Below, piece after piece: positions 16,408 through 27,200 of a stretch of 64,000 nucleotides of DNA (position 1 is the stretch's first letter; every line of letters starts with the position of its first letter). This DNA is from JAENVT01 sp963773085 (lineage in GTDB: Bacteria > Actinomycetota > Acidimicrobiia > Acidimicrobiales > Ilumatobacteraceae), in the NCBI GenBank assembly GCA_963773085.1, contig CAVYZS010000018.1, positions 744,001-808,000 on the forward strand, in the 5' to 3' direction. The notes under the pieces are model-generated. The model saw only the letters and a list, made by a program, of their open reading frames with translations. It searched no databases and was not told where the DNA came from. The translations under genes were made by a program, and so were the position numbers.

Positions 16408-19400
16408 TCAGTCGGTCGGCGGGCGCTGAGTGATGAGAACCAGGTTGCGTAGTTGACGCAAGGCGACCGACAGGGTCGTCAGGTCGTAGGCGTCGGCTCG
16501 ACGGATCTCGGTGAACATGGCCATCGCCCGAGCGACAATTCGTTCGTTGGCCGTGATCCATTCACGCGCCCCCCGACGTACAAGGCATCGTCGGCAAGGT
16601 TTGCCAACGCACTCATCAGATCGTCTCGCAGCGCCGAGCGGGCCTGCGTCTGCCAGCGATCGTTGCGCGGCAGGGCACCGACCGCGTCCCACAACCAGTG
16701 GAGATCGAGGGCGTCGAAAATCTCCCAGTACGCCGCCGCGGCTTCACCGACGGCGAGGCGCTGGCGGTGGGCGAGGTCGATCACGTCGAAGGCGGTGTGC
16801 ATGAGCGGCCACAGCACCGACCGCTGCGCCAACTGCTCAGGAACACCTGCGGCCAGCCGTGCTGCCTCGTTACCGAACATCTGCTCGCGGATCCGCCCGA
16901 GTAGATGTGCCTCGAGCGTGGTCGACAGTTCGCTGATGCCCGGCTTGAACTCGGCGACGACGGCAGCGATGTCGAGCGGTGGGCGGCGATGTCGCAACAA
17001 CCACAGCGCCCCTCGCTCGGCCATCCGGCGGGCTTCGAGAAACATCTCCAGCTGGGTGTCGAGCTTGACGTGAGGCGGCAGCGCCTCGATCTGATCCCAC
17101 ATCGTCGGAAAGTTGAAGACATCGCGAGCGGCAACCCAAGAACGCATTACATCGACGACACCAGCACCGGTGTCCTCGGTCATCCGGTTGTCGAAGGAGA
17201 TCCCCGACAGGTTGACCATCTGATTGGCGATCTGCGTGGCGATGATCTCGCGCCGCAGTCGGTGACCGAGGATCTCCGATCGGTACCGCTGCTGCAGAAC
17301 CGTGGGAAAGTACCGAATCAGGTCGGGTTCGAGGTACGGATCGTCAGGGAATTCGGTGCGCACCATCTCGGTCATGTTGACGCTCTTGGTGTAGGCCAGC
17401 ACCACGGCGAACTCGGGTGTCGTGAGGCCCATCCCGCCGGCTTGCCGTTCGGCGATCTGCTTGTCGGTAGGGAGGAACTCGAGCATTCGGTTGAGCCATC
17501 CCTCGGCCTCCAGCACGTGCAGATATCGGGCGTGCACGTTGACCATCGGTAATGCCTGGCGTCGGGCAATGGCCAACGTGAGGGTCTGGGAGCGGTTGTC
17601 GTCGAGCACCAAGTCGGCAACTTCGTCGGTCATCTCGGCCAACACGTCGTTGCGTTGTTCGAACGTCATCGCCCCGGCAGCCATCGCTGTACCCAGGACG
17701 ATCTTGATGTTGACTTCGTGGTCGCTGCAATCGACACCGGCCGAGTTGTCGATCGCGTCGGTATAGACGAGCCCGCCGTTGAGCGCGAACTCGACCCGGC
17801 CACGCTGTGTCAATCCGAGGTTGCCACCTTCGCCGATCATGCGGCACCGCAGTTCCGACCCGTTGACCCGCAGGCCATCGTTCGCCCGGTCGCCAACTTC
17901 GGCATGAGTCTCCGACGAGGCCTTCACGTACGTGCCGATTCCGCCGTTCCACAGCACGTCGACGGGGGCGCGCAGGATCGTGGCCAGCAGCTCGTTGGAC
18001 GTGAACGCCCGCTGTTCCGTGCCCAGTCTCTTCCGCGCCTCGGGGCTCAGCGTGATCGTCTTCAACGAGCGCGGGTACACCGCTCCACCGATTGAGATCA
18101 GCGAGGTGTCGTAGTTCGCCCAACTCGAGCGAGGCAACAGGAACAGCCGCTGGCGCTCGGCGAACGACAACGCAGGATCGGGATCGGGATCGATGAAGAT
18201 GTGCCGATGGTCGAACGCGGCGACAAGCTTGACGTGCGGTGAGCGCAACAGACCGTTGCCGAACACGTCACCCGACATGTCGCCGATGCCGACGATGGTC
18301 AATTCGTCGCGATCGGCATCCTTGCCCAAGGCCCGAGCGTGGCGGCGGACGCTCTCCCAGGCACCCCGGGCCGTGATGCCCATTGCCTTGTGGTCGAAGC
18401 CATCACTGCCGCCCGACGCAAACGCATCTCCCATCCAGAAGCCGTAGTCGGCGGAGATCTCATTGGCGATGTCGCTGAACGTCGCCGTGCCCTTGTCGGC
18501 GGCCACCACCAGATACGGGTCGTCGCCATCATGGCGAACAGTGTCGGGTGGCGGCACGATGGCACCGGCCACGATGTTGTCGGTGAGGTCGAGCAGCCCG
18601 CTGATGAACTCGCGATAGCAAGCCACGCCTTCCGCACGGAACTCGTCGGCCCCCGTCGGCGGCCGCTTCACCACGAAGCCGCCCTTGGCGCCGGTGGGCA
18701 CGATCACCGCGTTCTTGACGATCTGCGCCTTGACGAGCCCGAGAATCTCGGTGCGGAAGTCTTCTCGTCGGTCGCTCCACCGGATGCCGCCCCGCGCGAT
18801 CCGACCGTTGCGGAGGTGAATTCCTTCCACACGGGGCGAGCACACCCAGATCTCGAACATCGGTCGGGGCAACGGAAGATCGGGAACCTTTGACGTGTCG
18901 AACTTGTAGGCCAGGACAGGCCGTCGGCCGCCGTCGGCGCTCGGGCGAAAGGCGTTGGTGCGCACCGTGGCGTCGATCAGCGACAACAGGGAACGCAGGG
19001 TACGATCGTCGTCGAGACTCGGAACGGCGTCGAGCGCCTCGATGATCTCGGCGCGCACGTCTGTCTCCGCAGTGGGATCGGCTGCCGAAGCCGGGTCGAA
19101 CCGGGCGGCGAACAGAGCTGTGAGCAGACGGCTGATGGACGCATGGCGGGCCAGTGTTGCGTCGATGTACTGCTGACTGAAGGGGAAGCCGATCTGGCGC
19201 AGGTACCGGGAGTAGGCGCGCAAGATCTCGATCTGGCGCGCGGTCAGGCCCGCCAACAACACCAGCCGATTGAGGCCATCGACCTCGATCGAGCCGCTGA
19301 ACTCGGCCAGGAAGCAGCGCTGCACTTCACCCTTGGTGAACGCACTGAGCTCCACGTCGGCCGGCACTGCGACGCCCACATCGTGGAGCCACACCGTGGC

Positions 19401-19739
19401 ACCATCGACAACGAAACCGAAGGCTCGCTCGTCGAGCGCTCGCAGGCCGAGCTGATCGAGCAGGGGCAGCATGTCCGCGAGAGGAATGGAATCACCCCGC
19501 CGATAGATACGGAACCGCCAACTGCCGTCGACACGTTGCAGCAGATCGGTTGTGGTCTCGACCGTTCCATCGGCGAGGGCGTCGATGTTGACGAAGTCGA
19601 GCGCGGCCACGGGCGGATCATTCAGTTCGTCGTAGCCTGCGGGCATCGCCGGCTCGAGCCGATCGACCAGATCGGCCCGCGCTCCGAGGGAGGCTCTGAC
19701 CGCGTCGAGCCAATCATCGGCGATGTTGATGGTGGTCAT
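16408..19739 (-). CDS. Large NAD-dependent glutamate dehydrogenase, C-terminal frameshift
   Basis: A catabolic glutamate dehydrogenase of about 1110 residues in the bacterial NAD-GDH family, converting glutamate to 2-oxoglutarate and ammonia. Core signatures are GIRWSDRREDFRTEILGLVKAQ, KNAVIVPTGAKGGFV (substrate-binding Lys), GIGDMSGDVFGNG (dinucleotide site) and WNGGIGTYVK. It is shorter than the ~1600-residue 180-kDa type, mainly at the N-terminus. The ATG at 19739 follows CGGGAGATAC. Near 16573 the frame ends at LYVGG and the expected tail (EWITANERIV ... LSVALRQLRNLV) continues in another frame to 16408; a run of six C at the junction would need seven, a classic homopolymer deletion. Confidence 0.9.
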
Positions 19740-19804
19740 GTATCTCCCGGCAACGCTGGCGGCAGTTTCCCCTACCAGCGAGACTAGTCGGTAGCGTCTA
19801 GAAC

Positions 19805-20530
19805 ATGAGTCGCCACTCGTTTCGTCGCGTCGAGTCGCACCCCGGTCACCGCTCGGTCGCCGGCGGTCTGGCACGCGCCTCGGTATTCGGCGTCAGTGAC
19901 GGACTCGTGTCCAACGTGTCGTTGGTGATCGGATTCGCCGGCGCCGGTGTCGCATCGTCAGTGGTCCGCCTGGCCGGGCTGGCCGGAGCAATCGCCGGAG
20001 CGATGAGCATGGCGGCCGGAGAATGGGTCAGCATCTCCGCGCAGAACGAGATGGTCTACCGCGAACTCGCCGTCGAGCGTCGCGAGTTGGCTCACAACAC
20101 GGTGTCAGAAACCGCCGAGCTGGCGGCGATGTACGAAGGTCATGGCATGACTCGCCAGATAGCCCTCGATGCGGCCGCCGACGTCATGCGTGAACCCGAG
20201 GCAGCGCTCGTCGTCCACGTCCGCGAGGAACTCGGTGTCGACCCCAACGAGCTCGGATCGCCGTGGACTGCCGCTGGCCTGTCGTTGGTGTGCTTTCTGG
20301 TCGGAGCACTCCTGCCGGTCATTCCCTGGTTGGGGGACGGCGGCGGCAACAGTGCCAAGGTGGCATCGATCGCCATCGGTGTGGTCGCTGCGGCGCTCGT
20401 CGGCGCGGCCATCGGCAAGTTCGCCGAGCGACGAATAGCGTGGAGCGCAATTCGTCAGGTGCTGATCCTGCTGATCGCCTGCGGCGCAACGTGGCTCGTC
20501 GGCCGGGCGCTGGGAGTCAGCGTCACCTGA
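19805..20530 (+). CDS. VIT1/CCC1-family iron/manganese transporter
   Basis: A 241-residue membrane protein. The first helices carry GVSDGLVSNVSLVIGF and MSMAAGEWVSISAQNE, the two signature segments of the CCC1/VIT family, whose members move Fe(II)/Mn(II) out of the cytosol or into stores. A hydrophilic metal-binding loop with several Glu (about residues 85-140) sits between helices 2 and 3, followed by three more helices. It is divergent from the glutamate dehydrogenase (65-base gap); TAGCGT lies 7 bases before the ATG, a leaderless arrangement. Confidence 0.87.
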   Translation: MSRHSFRRVESHPGHRSVAGGLARASVFGVSDGLVSNVSLVIGFAGAGVASSVVRLAGLAGAIAGAMSMAAGEWVSISAQNEMVYRELAVERRELAHNTVSETAELAAMYEGHGMTRQIALDAAADVMREPEAALVVHVREELGVDPNELGSPWTAAGLSLVCFLVGALLPVIPWLGDGGGNSAKVASIAIGVVAAALVGAAIGKFAERRIAWSAIRQVLILLIACGATWLVGRALGVSVT

Positions 20531-20606
20531 CGTCCTGCAGTGCGGAACTTTGTTGCTGCCAACATGGTGAACACGTTGGGAGCGACAAAGGTCGAAGTTC
20601 GGATCG

Positions 20607-20996
20607 TCAGAGGCCTTGGGTGCGTTGACGAAGCGGCGCGATCTGCAGGATCACCCGTTCGCTCACGATGTTGCCCTGGTAGTCGACGCCCATGTACTTC
20701 TGCGACAGGGCATCGATGTTCGCCCGTGCCACCGCGCCGCGGACCTCGCCGGCCACAGTGCCGCGCACCTCGGCGTAGGCGTAGGGGTTGTCCGCGCTCC
20801 AGATGATGACGGTGACGCTCGGATTGGCTTCGATCGCTTTGTACTTGGCGCGGTGAACCTCGGTGTTGATCAGGACGTGTTCGTCGTCGGCGTCGACCCA
20901 CATCACGTGTGTGGCGATCGAGCCATTGGGGAGATGGAACGAGATCGAACCGAAGTTCTTGCCACGGGCGAGGTCACCAATCACTGGATCAAGCAT
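20607..20996 (-). CDS. PPOX-class (pyridoxamine 5'-phosphate oxidase-like) F420/flavin-binding protein
   Basis: A 129-residue split-barrel protein: LARGKNFGSISFHLPNGSIATHVMWVDAD is the family start, NTEVHRAKYKAIEANPSVTVIIW the central strand-helix, and VRGTVAGEV follows. Such proteins in actinobacteria bind F420 or flavin and act as reductases; the substrate is unknown. The ATG at 20996 is the natural start because upstream sequence belongs to the divergent DUF2237 gene. It is convergent with the VIT gene. Confidence 0.82.
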   Translation of the reverse strand: MLDPVIGDLARGKNFGSISFHLPNGSIATHVMWVDADDEHVLINTEVHRAKYKAIEANPSVTVIIWSADNPYAYAEVRGTVAGEVRGAVARANIDALSQKYMGVDYQGNIVSERVILQIAPLRQRTQGL

Positions 20997-21025
20997 GCGG
21001 CCACCATACGTGCTTCGATTGGGGA

Positions 21026-21391
21026 ATGCGCCAACTGAACGTGCTCGGTGAGGAGCTGCAGCCCTGCTCACTCGATCCCTTGACGGGCTACTACCGCACC
21101 GGTTGTTGCGAGAACCGCGGCGACGATCCTGGTCTGCACGTCGTGTGTGTCGTCGCCACCGACGAGTTCCTGGCGTTCTCACGAGCGGTCGGCAACGACC
21201 TGTCCACACCGATGCCCCAGCACGGGTTTCCCGGGTTGAGCGAGGGTGACCAGTGGTGTCTGTGCGCGGCCCGCTGGCAGGAGGCATTCGAAGCAGGGGC
21301 GGCGCCCATGGTGCGTCTGGCGGCAACACATCTGTCTGCCCTGGAGTATTCCTCCCTGGCCGACTTACGCGCTCATGCCGTCGATGGGTGA
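21026..21391 (+). CDS. DUF2237-family protein
   Basis: A 121-residue protein matching the DUF2237 pattern throughout: NVLGEELQPCSLDPLTGYYRTGCC, GLHVVCVVATDEFLAFS, GNDLSTPMPQHGFPGL, GDQWCLCAARWQEAFEAGAAP and ATHLSALEY. Six conserved Cys stand out. No biochemical function is established. The ATG at 21026 follows GGGGA. Its end overlaps the convergent ApbE gene by 19 bases. Confidence 0.88.
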   Translation: MRQLNVLGEELQPCSLDPLTGYYRTGCCENRGDDPGLHVVCVVATDEFLAFSRAVGNDLSTPMPQHGFPGLSEGDQWCLCAARWQEAFEAGAAPMVRLAATHLSALEYSSLADLRAHAVDG

Positions 21392-22167
21392 CCGGTGTCC
21401 CATTGCTGGTCGCGAAGGACCAACTCCCCATCGGCCGTGATGGCCATGGCGCGGTAGCCGTCGAAGTTGCTCACCCAGTCGATGCCTTCGAGCCCCATCA
21501 CGAACGCCGTCGTGGCGAAGGCGTCGGCCCACGTGAGGTGGGGACCGACGACGGTCATCGACGCCAGTGTCGCCGCCGGTTGACCTGTTCGGCCGTCCCA
21601 GATGTGTCGACCGCGTGCTGCCGTCCCCGAGGTCGCAACGGCCTCGCCGCTGACCTCGACGAGCGCCCGTATGGCGCGCGGATCGTCGTTGTTCGGATCG
21701 GCGATGGCGACACGCCAGCGCGACCCGTCACGGGCATGGCCGCGGGTCTGGATGTCGCCGCCGACCGAGAGGTACCAGTGCCGCAGGTCGGCGGCGTGGA
21801 GATGGTGTGCAGCTTTCTCTGCCGCCCACCCTTTCACGAATCCGGCAGGATCGATGTCCGTATCGCCGGGCCGACGGGCCCGGAAGGCGCCACGACTTGC
21901 GTGTTCGAGCCACGTGCACGCATCCACCACTTCGAGAACTTCAGAACTGGTGTCGAGCAGGTGCAGTTCACCACGGTTGACGCGGCTGATCTCACTGGTC
22001 GGACGAAAGGTCGAGAACATATCCTCCAGCCGGTCCAGCTCGACCCACAGCGCAGCAACTGCCTCATCGATCCACGCCCGGTCTGCCCGGTCGTGCACGT
22101 GCACGCTGGCGACGGTGCCCATGACGGCGTGAGTACGCACCACAGCGGACTCGAGCGTCGATGTCAT
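21373..22167 (-). CDS. apbE: FAD:protein FMN transferase (ApbE)
   Basis: A 264-residue flavin transferase that moves FMN from FAD onto a Thr/Ser of target proteins outside the cytoplasm, using Mg. Motifs are HAVMGTVASVHV, STFRPTSEISRVNRG, the DIDPAGFVKGWAAE block, SVGGDIQTRG, GEAVATSGTAARGRHIWDGRTGQPA and the C-terminal ADAFATTAFVMG (metal site). No signal peptide is visible in the chosen frame. Its ATG overlaps the stop codon of the FMN-binding protein by one base (TGATG), which directly links enzyme and substrate. Confidence 0.9.
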   Translation of the reverse strand: MTSTLESAVVRTHAVMGTVASVHVHDRADRAWIDEAVAALWVELDRLEDMFSTFRPTSEISRVNRGELHLLDTSSEVLEVVDACTWLEHASRGAFRARRPGDTDIDPAGFVKGWAAEKAAHHLHAADLRHWYLSVGGDIQTRGHARDGSRWRVAIADPNNDDPRAIRALVEVSGEAVATSGTAARGRHIWDGRTGQPAATLASMTVVGPHLTWADAFATTAFVMGLEGIDWVSNFDGYRAMAITADGELVLRDQQWDTGHPSTA

Positions 22168-22799
22168 CAGCCGACCTGGTCGAGGATCGCCTGCAGCGAC
22201 CTGGCGTAGCCGATCGAGGTGATGGTTGCCCCACTGACACCGTTGATGTTCACGCTCTGCGCCTGAATCACCTGCTTGTGAAGGATCGGCAGCGCCCGGT
22301 TGTTGATCTGCTGCGATTTGCGGTGCGAGGTCGGGTACTGGATGGCACCGACGTCGCAGATCTGTCCACTGCTCGACACCACTGCTTCGACCTGCACGGG
22401 ACCCCACCGCGTGTCGATGGTCGGGCCGTCGATCGTCTGGCCTTCACATGCGGTGGACGCCGCCGGCTGAGCAGGCTGCGTCGTGGATGGCGCTGTGGGG
22501 GGCGCTGTTGGGGGTGGTGTGGCGGACGGTTGCTGTTGTGGTGCAGCCCCGGGAACCAGTGGGGCGACCGTCGGTGCCGGCTGCTGCACGACGGCGGGCA
22601 ACGTTGACGACACGGCAGGAGGCTGTCCCGATGCGCCGACGGCGCCCTGGTCGGGCAGCGCTGACGCGTCGAGACCGAGGTCGACGGCCGCGCCACTCGA
22701 GGGACGGTCGAGCAGCGCTACGAGGCCGGATGCGGCCGTGGTCACGGCAAGAGCCGGCAGCAGACGTCGGCCAAGGGAAGCGGAGGGTCGATTACTCAT
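22167..22799 (-). CDS. Secreted FMN-binding-domain protein, likely ApbE substrate
   Basis: A 210-residue exported protein: Arg-rich start, hydrophobic LLPALAVTTAASGLVALL, then a 75-residue Pro/Ala/Thr/Gln-rich linker, then an FMN-binding domain. The domain ends with VNGVSGATITSIGYARSLQAIL, carrying the SGAT(x)T flavinylation motif in which a Thr takes FMN by phosphoester bond. The linker would tether the flavin domain outside the membrane near the reductase. It lies between the ferric-reductase-like protein (4-base gap) and ApbE (1-base overlap). Confidence 0.87.
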   Translation of the reverse strand: MSNRPSASLGRRLLPALAVTTAASGLVALLDRPSSGAAVDLGLDASALPDQGAVGASGQPPAVSSTLPAVVQQPAPTVAPLVPGAAPQQQPSATPPPTAPPTAPSTTQPAQPAASTACEGQTIDGPTIDTRWGPVQVEAVVSSSGQICDVGAIQYPTSHRKSQQINNRALPILHKQVIQAQSVNINGVSGATITSIGYARSLQAILDQVG

Positions 22800-22803
22800 G
22801 TGG

Positions 22804-24195
22804 TTACCACCAGGGCTGTTCGAAATGGATGTCTTCGGATGCGACGCCTGCTTCGCGTAGCCCGGCCCGACCCGCCCACAACAGGCGCTCCGGACCGCAC
22901 AACACGGCGACTCGCTCGGTCAGATCAGGGATGGCCTTGCGCAGCACCTTGCCGGAGAACGGGTCCTTCACCGCGAGCGTCGCGGTCGGCCCGACCAGTG
23001 TCATCAGCTCGCCACCCAGCTCGCGAGCCATACCGCGCAGTTCGTTGGCGTAGACGAGGTCGTCGTGTCGGCTGGCCCGGTACAACACGATCGGCTGGTG
23101 CCGCCGGTCGAGGCGTTCGAGCATCGCCTTCACCGGCGCCACACCGATGCCGCCGACGATAAACAAGACCTTGCGGTCATCGATGGTCTGGGGGGTGCAG
23201 GCGCCGAATGGGCCCTCGACGACCATCCGTGTCCCTCGAGGAAGGCGACCGATCGACGCGCTGGCATCGCCCAATGCCTTCACCGAGATCCGAAGCCCAT
23301 CAGTCGTCGGCGCCGCTGACAGCGAGAACGGATGGGCCTGCCACCACAGACCCTTGGCAAGCGGCCGCACGATGACGAACTGGCCGGCGTCGCCGATCAT
23401 CTTGTGCAGACCACCGCCGGCAAGACGCAGCTCGGTGGTGTTGTCGTTGAGCTTTCGTGTCTCGGCGATGTGCAAGGGGTTGAGTGCGGCGACGAGGAAG
23501 CGGCCCCAACGACCGCGGATCAACATCACCCCAACGCCGACGTGCAACGCGATCCACAGCCACCGGGAGAAGGCGTCGTTGGCGAACAGTTCACCCCACA
23601 CGATCTCGTGCGAGAACGAGATCACGAACCCGGCGTACGCGAGAAGATGAATGAAGTACCACGTCTCGTACGACATCTGGCGGCGGATGCTGCGCAGCGA
23701 CGAGACCGTCACGACACCGATGATGAGGGCGCCGACGAACGCCAACGCCATATACGAGTCGCGCCCTGTGAGATCGACGATCGCCGACGGGAACCCGAGG
23801 TCGAGCCCCCACGCGAACACCGAGGTGACAACGTGGACGCCGACGAGGACGGCCATCGTCTCACCGAGGATGCGGTGCCAGATGAACACACGATCGAGGC
23901 CGTAGCGACGCTCGATCGCCAGCGGTCGGCCGGCGAGCGTCAACCCGGCAAGTCCGGCGAAGGACGCGGCGATGCCGGTGAGTTGCGCCAAGCTCGTCGC
24001 CGAAGGGACAGCGCCCTGGGTGAGGTTGCCGAAGCCGCCGTGGCGGAACCAGACCGTGAGGATGACCCCGACCGCCGCGCAATAGAACGACAGCACATGG
24101 TTGTCGCTGAACACCGTGTAGCGCCGACGCTGTAGCGGCTTGCCGCCCGGGGTTGTGCGGCGCGTCTGAGCGCGGTCACGTACGGCGGCGGGCAT
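22804..24195 (-). CDS. Ferric-reductase-like transmembrane oxidoreductase with FAD/NAD(P)-binding domains
   Basis: A 463-residue membrane flavocytochrome of the ferric reductase/NOX type. Six or seven helices (about residues 25-225) contain His residues that can hold hemes (IWHRILGE, GVHVVTS, YFIHLLAY, SFSHEIVW). An FAD domain follows (QAHPFSLSAAP) and then an NAD(P)-binding domain (FIVGGIGVAPVKAML, VLCGPERLL). It would pass electrons from NAD(P)H across the membrane to the FMN-binding protein encoded next. The ATG at 24195 is preferred to an upstream GTG at 24231. It is first in the operon. Confidence 0.88.
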   Translation of the reverse strand: MPAAVRDRAQTRRTTPGGKPLQRRRYTVFSDNHVLSFYCAAVGVILTVWFRHGGFGNLTQGAVPSATSLAQLTGIAASFAGLAGLTLAGRPLAIERRYGLDRVFIWHRILGETMAVLVGVHVVTSVFAWGLDLGFPSAIVDLTGRDSYMALAFVGALIIGVVTVSSLRSIRRQMSYETWYFIHLLAYAGFVISFSHEIVWGELFANDAFSRWLWIALHVGVGVMLIRGRWGRFLVAALNPLHIAETRKLNDNTTELRLAGGGLHKMIGDAGQFVIVRPLAKGLWWQAHPFSLSAAPTTDGLRISVKALGDASASIGRLPRGTRMVVEGPFGACTPQTIDDRKVLFIVGGIGVAPVKAMLERLDRRHQPIVLYRASRHDDLVYANELRGMARELGGELMTLVGPTATLAVKDPFSGKVLRKAIPDLTERVAVLCGPERLLWAGRAGLREAGVASEDIHFEQPWW

Positions 24196-24250
24196 GTGCA
24201 CCACTCTGGTCGAACCGTGCGAAGCGCGCACGAGATCGCAGTAAGAGTTT

Positions 24251-24267
24251 CGTAAGAACGGCTTACG
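24251..24267 (-). terminator. Short hairpin after the pilin-adhesin gene
   Basis: CGTAAG (24251-24256) pairs with CTTACG (24262-24267) around loop AACGG, 10 bases beyond the stop codon of the pilin fusion gene and about 55 bases before the reductase start. There is no strong T tract, so termination is only possible. The gap also must hold the promoter of the flavin operon. Confidence 0.3.
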
Positions 24268-24276
24268 TCCGGCCAG

Positions 24277-27200
24277 CTACGTCACGGTAATGGTGATGGT
24301 GTCCGAGTCCGTCTTTGTGCCACCCGTGCCAGTGTTGCCCAGGTCGCTGCTGACGATCTTCAAAGATCCTGCACCGGTTGATGTGGGATTGAAGCTGAGC
24401 CCATCGAGTGCAGAATTGATGTTTGTCATGGTCCCCGTGAAGGTCATGGATGCCTGACCGTTGCCGCCCGCCGTAAACGTCAGACCACCGGTTCCCGGCA
24501 GGGTCAGCGTGCCCCTGGTGCTGGTCAGTTGCACCTGCATCGTGGCGGCCGACCCAGCGTCGACATCGTTGACCTTCACCAAGCTGCCATTGGCCGAAGA
24601 GAACACCTCCGCGGTGGTCCTGGAGGTGGTTTGACTGTCTGGGACTGTGTTGACGGGGTTGTCGTTGACGGCGGTGAGAGTGATCGTCCGGCTCGCGGAG
24701 TTGCTGTCGAAGAGGCCGTCATTGACAACGAACGTGATGATGCGGGTAACCGCGGGCAGGCTGTCACTGCTGTTTCTGTACCTGACCTTCTGCAGCGCGG
24801 TCTGATAGTTGGCCTTGGTGGTCGAACCGGACAGAGTGAGGACACCAGTCATCGCGTCCCAGTTGAAGGTGATACCACTTTGGCTCGCAAACGTCAGAAG
24901 GTCCTCTCCCTCGACATAGTTGGTGGACACGGTCACCGTCGCCGAGACCATGTTGGCGCTGTCATTGTCGACAACCGTGATCCCCGAATCGATCACCTTT
25001 GCCGTTCCGTTCTCGGTGTATGCCTGGCTGGTGCCAGTAGCAGTGACGACCGGTGCGTACGCAACGGTGATCGCGATGGTGTCGGTGTCGGTGAGGGTGC
25101 CGCCGGTGCCGGTGCTGCCTTGGTCGCTGGTGACGATCCTCAGGCTGGCAGGGCCGGTAGTGCCCGACGTCGGGTTGAAGCTCAGCCCGGCCAACGCTGC
25201 GTTGATGTCGGCGATGGAGCCGGTGAAGGTCATATCCGCGTCGGCGGTGCCGCTGTCGCCCGACTTGAAGGTCAGATTGGCGACACCTGACAGGGTCGTC
25301 TTCCCAAGGGCGCTGATCAGCTGGACTTGCACGGCGCTTGACCCGGCGTCGACGTCGCTGATCGAGATGACGTTGTTGTTGCCGGAAGAGAACACCTTGG
25401 CGGTGTTCCTGGGGGTCGCCTGACTGCCTGGGACACCATTGACCGGGGGGTCGTTCACAGCGGTCAGAGTGATCGTCCGACTAGCGGTGTTGCTATCGAC
25501 CAGGCCGTCGTTGACGCCGAACGTGACGGTTCGCGTCAGCGTGTTCGGGACGTGGCTGTTGTTGCTGTACGTGACCGAGCGCAGCGCAGCCTGGTAGTTG
25601 GCCACCGTGGCGTCGCCGGACAGGGTGAGAACTCCGGTCGTCGCGTTCCAGTTGCCGGTGATGCCGTTCTGGTCGACGAAGCCGAGCGTGTCCTGACCGT
25701 CGAGGTAGTTGGTGGTCATGTCCACCGTCGCCGAGGAAAGGTTGACGTCGTCGGGGTCGGTCACGATGAACCCGGAGTCGAGCGCCGAGGTGCCGTTCTC
25801 GATGTACGCCAAAGCAGCGCCTGTCGCGGCCACGACTGGGGCATCGTTGACCGCGGCGACGGTGATCGTGCGGCTCGTTGGGTTGCTGGCGAGGAGGCCA
25901 TCGCTGGCGACGAAGCTGACGGTCCGGATGGCCATGCTCGGGTTGTCGCCGACAGTGCTGAACGTGATCGATCGCAGCGCCGCCTGATAGTTGGCGACCG
26001 ACGACGAACCGGACAGGCCGAGGACTCCCGTCGCAGGCGTCCAGGTGCCGGTGATCCCGTTCTGGGTGGTGAACGCCAGGATGTCCTGACCGTTCACGTA
26101 GTTGGTGGTCATGGTCACCGTCGCCGAAACCAGGATGGCGTTGTCGCTGTCGGTCACCGTGATCCCCGTGTCGAGCGGCGACGTGCCGTTCTCGGTATAG
26201 GCCATACTCGTGACGGATGGCGTGACGACTGGCGGGTCGTCGACGGTGATCGTGAACGTCTGGACTGCACTGGTGTCGGATGCGCCGTTCGCCGTGCCTC
26301 CGTTGTCGTGGATGCTGACACTCACCGTCGCGATGCCGGTGGCGTCTGCGGCGGAGGCGAAGGTCAGTGTGCCATCGGCGCTGATGATCGGCTGGACGGC
26401 AAACAACACGTTGTTGGAGTTCGTCACGATGAAGTCGACCAGCTGGCCGGTCTCGCCCGAGCCCTGGCTGATCGCCGTCGCCCAACCGGCGATTGTCTGG
26501 GCGCCGAGGTTCGACACGAATCGCTGGTCGGCTCCCTTGATGAAGCTGGGCGTCTCGTTGGCCGGGTTGACCATGATGGTGACCGTGACGGGAGTCGTGG
26601 TGAGGATCCCGTCACTTGCCATGTAGGTGAACGACACTGGTCCGGTGAGGTTCGATGCCGGAACGTAGGTGAACGAACCGTTCGGGTTGAACACCAGCCC
26701 CGGCGTACTCGACACGCCCACCGCGGTCAGAACGGCGCCCTCCGGATCCGAGTCATTGGCCAGGACGCCGGTGAACGCATCGACGGTGAGTGTCGTGTCT
26801 TCGTTGACGAAGTAGCTGTCAGCTGCGGCAACCGGCGGCGTGCTGATCGCGACATTGTCGAATGCGGCGGTGTTGAGTTTGATGGGCTTGTTGCTCGGGG
26901 AATCGAGCTGATAGACGGCCGAAGATGCGAGACCGACGTAGATGGTCGACCCCATCGCGATCGTCTGCGTGGTCCCTCGCTGAGTCCAGGTCGTGCCGTT
27001 CGGGGAGATTTCAGCGGTGAGGCCGTCGCCTCGGCGCGTCAGCCTGACCCAATACGGGGGACTCAGAGAATCGGTCGGCGAAGCGGCGGCCGCGTCCGTT
27101 CCGGCGGTCTTCCTGTAGATGAACTCGGATCCGTTTCCTTGGGTCAGGCCCACCATCGCATGGACCGCGCTGACCTCGGTCAGGTTCTGCCTGAACATCA

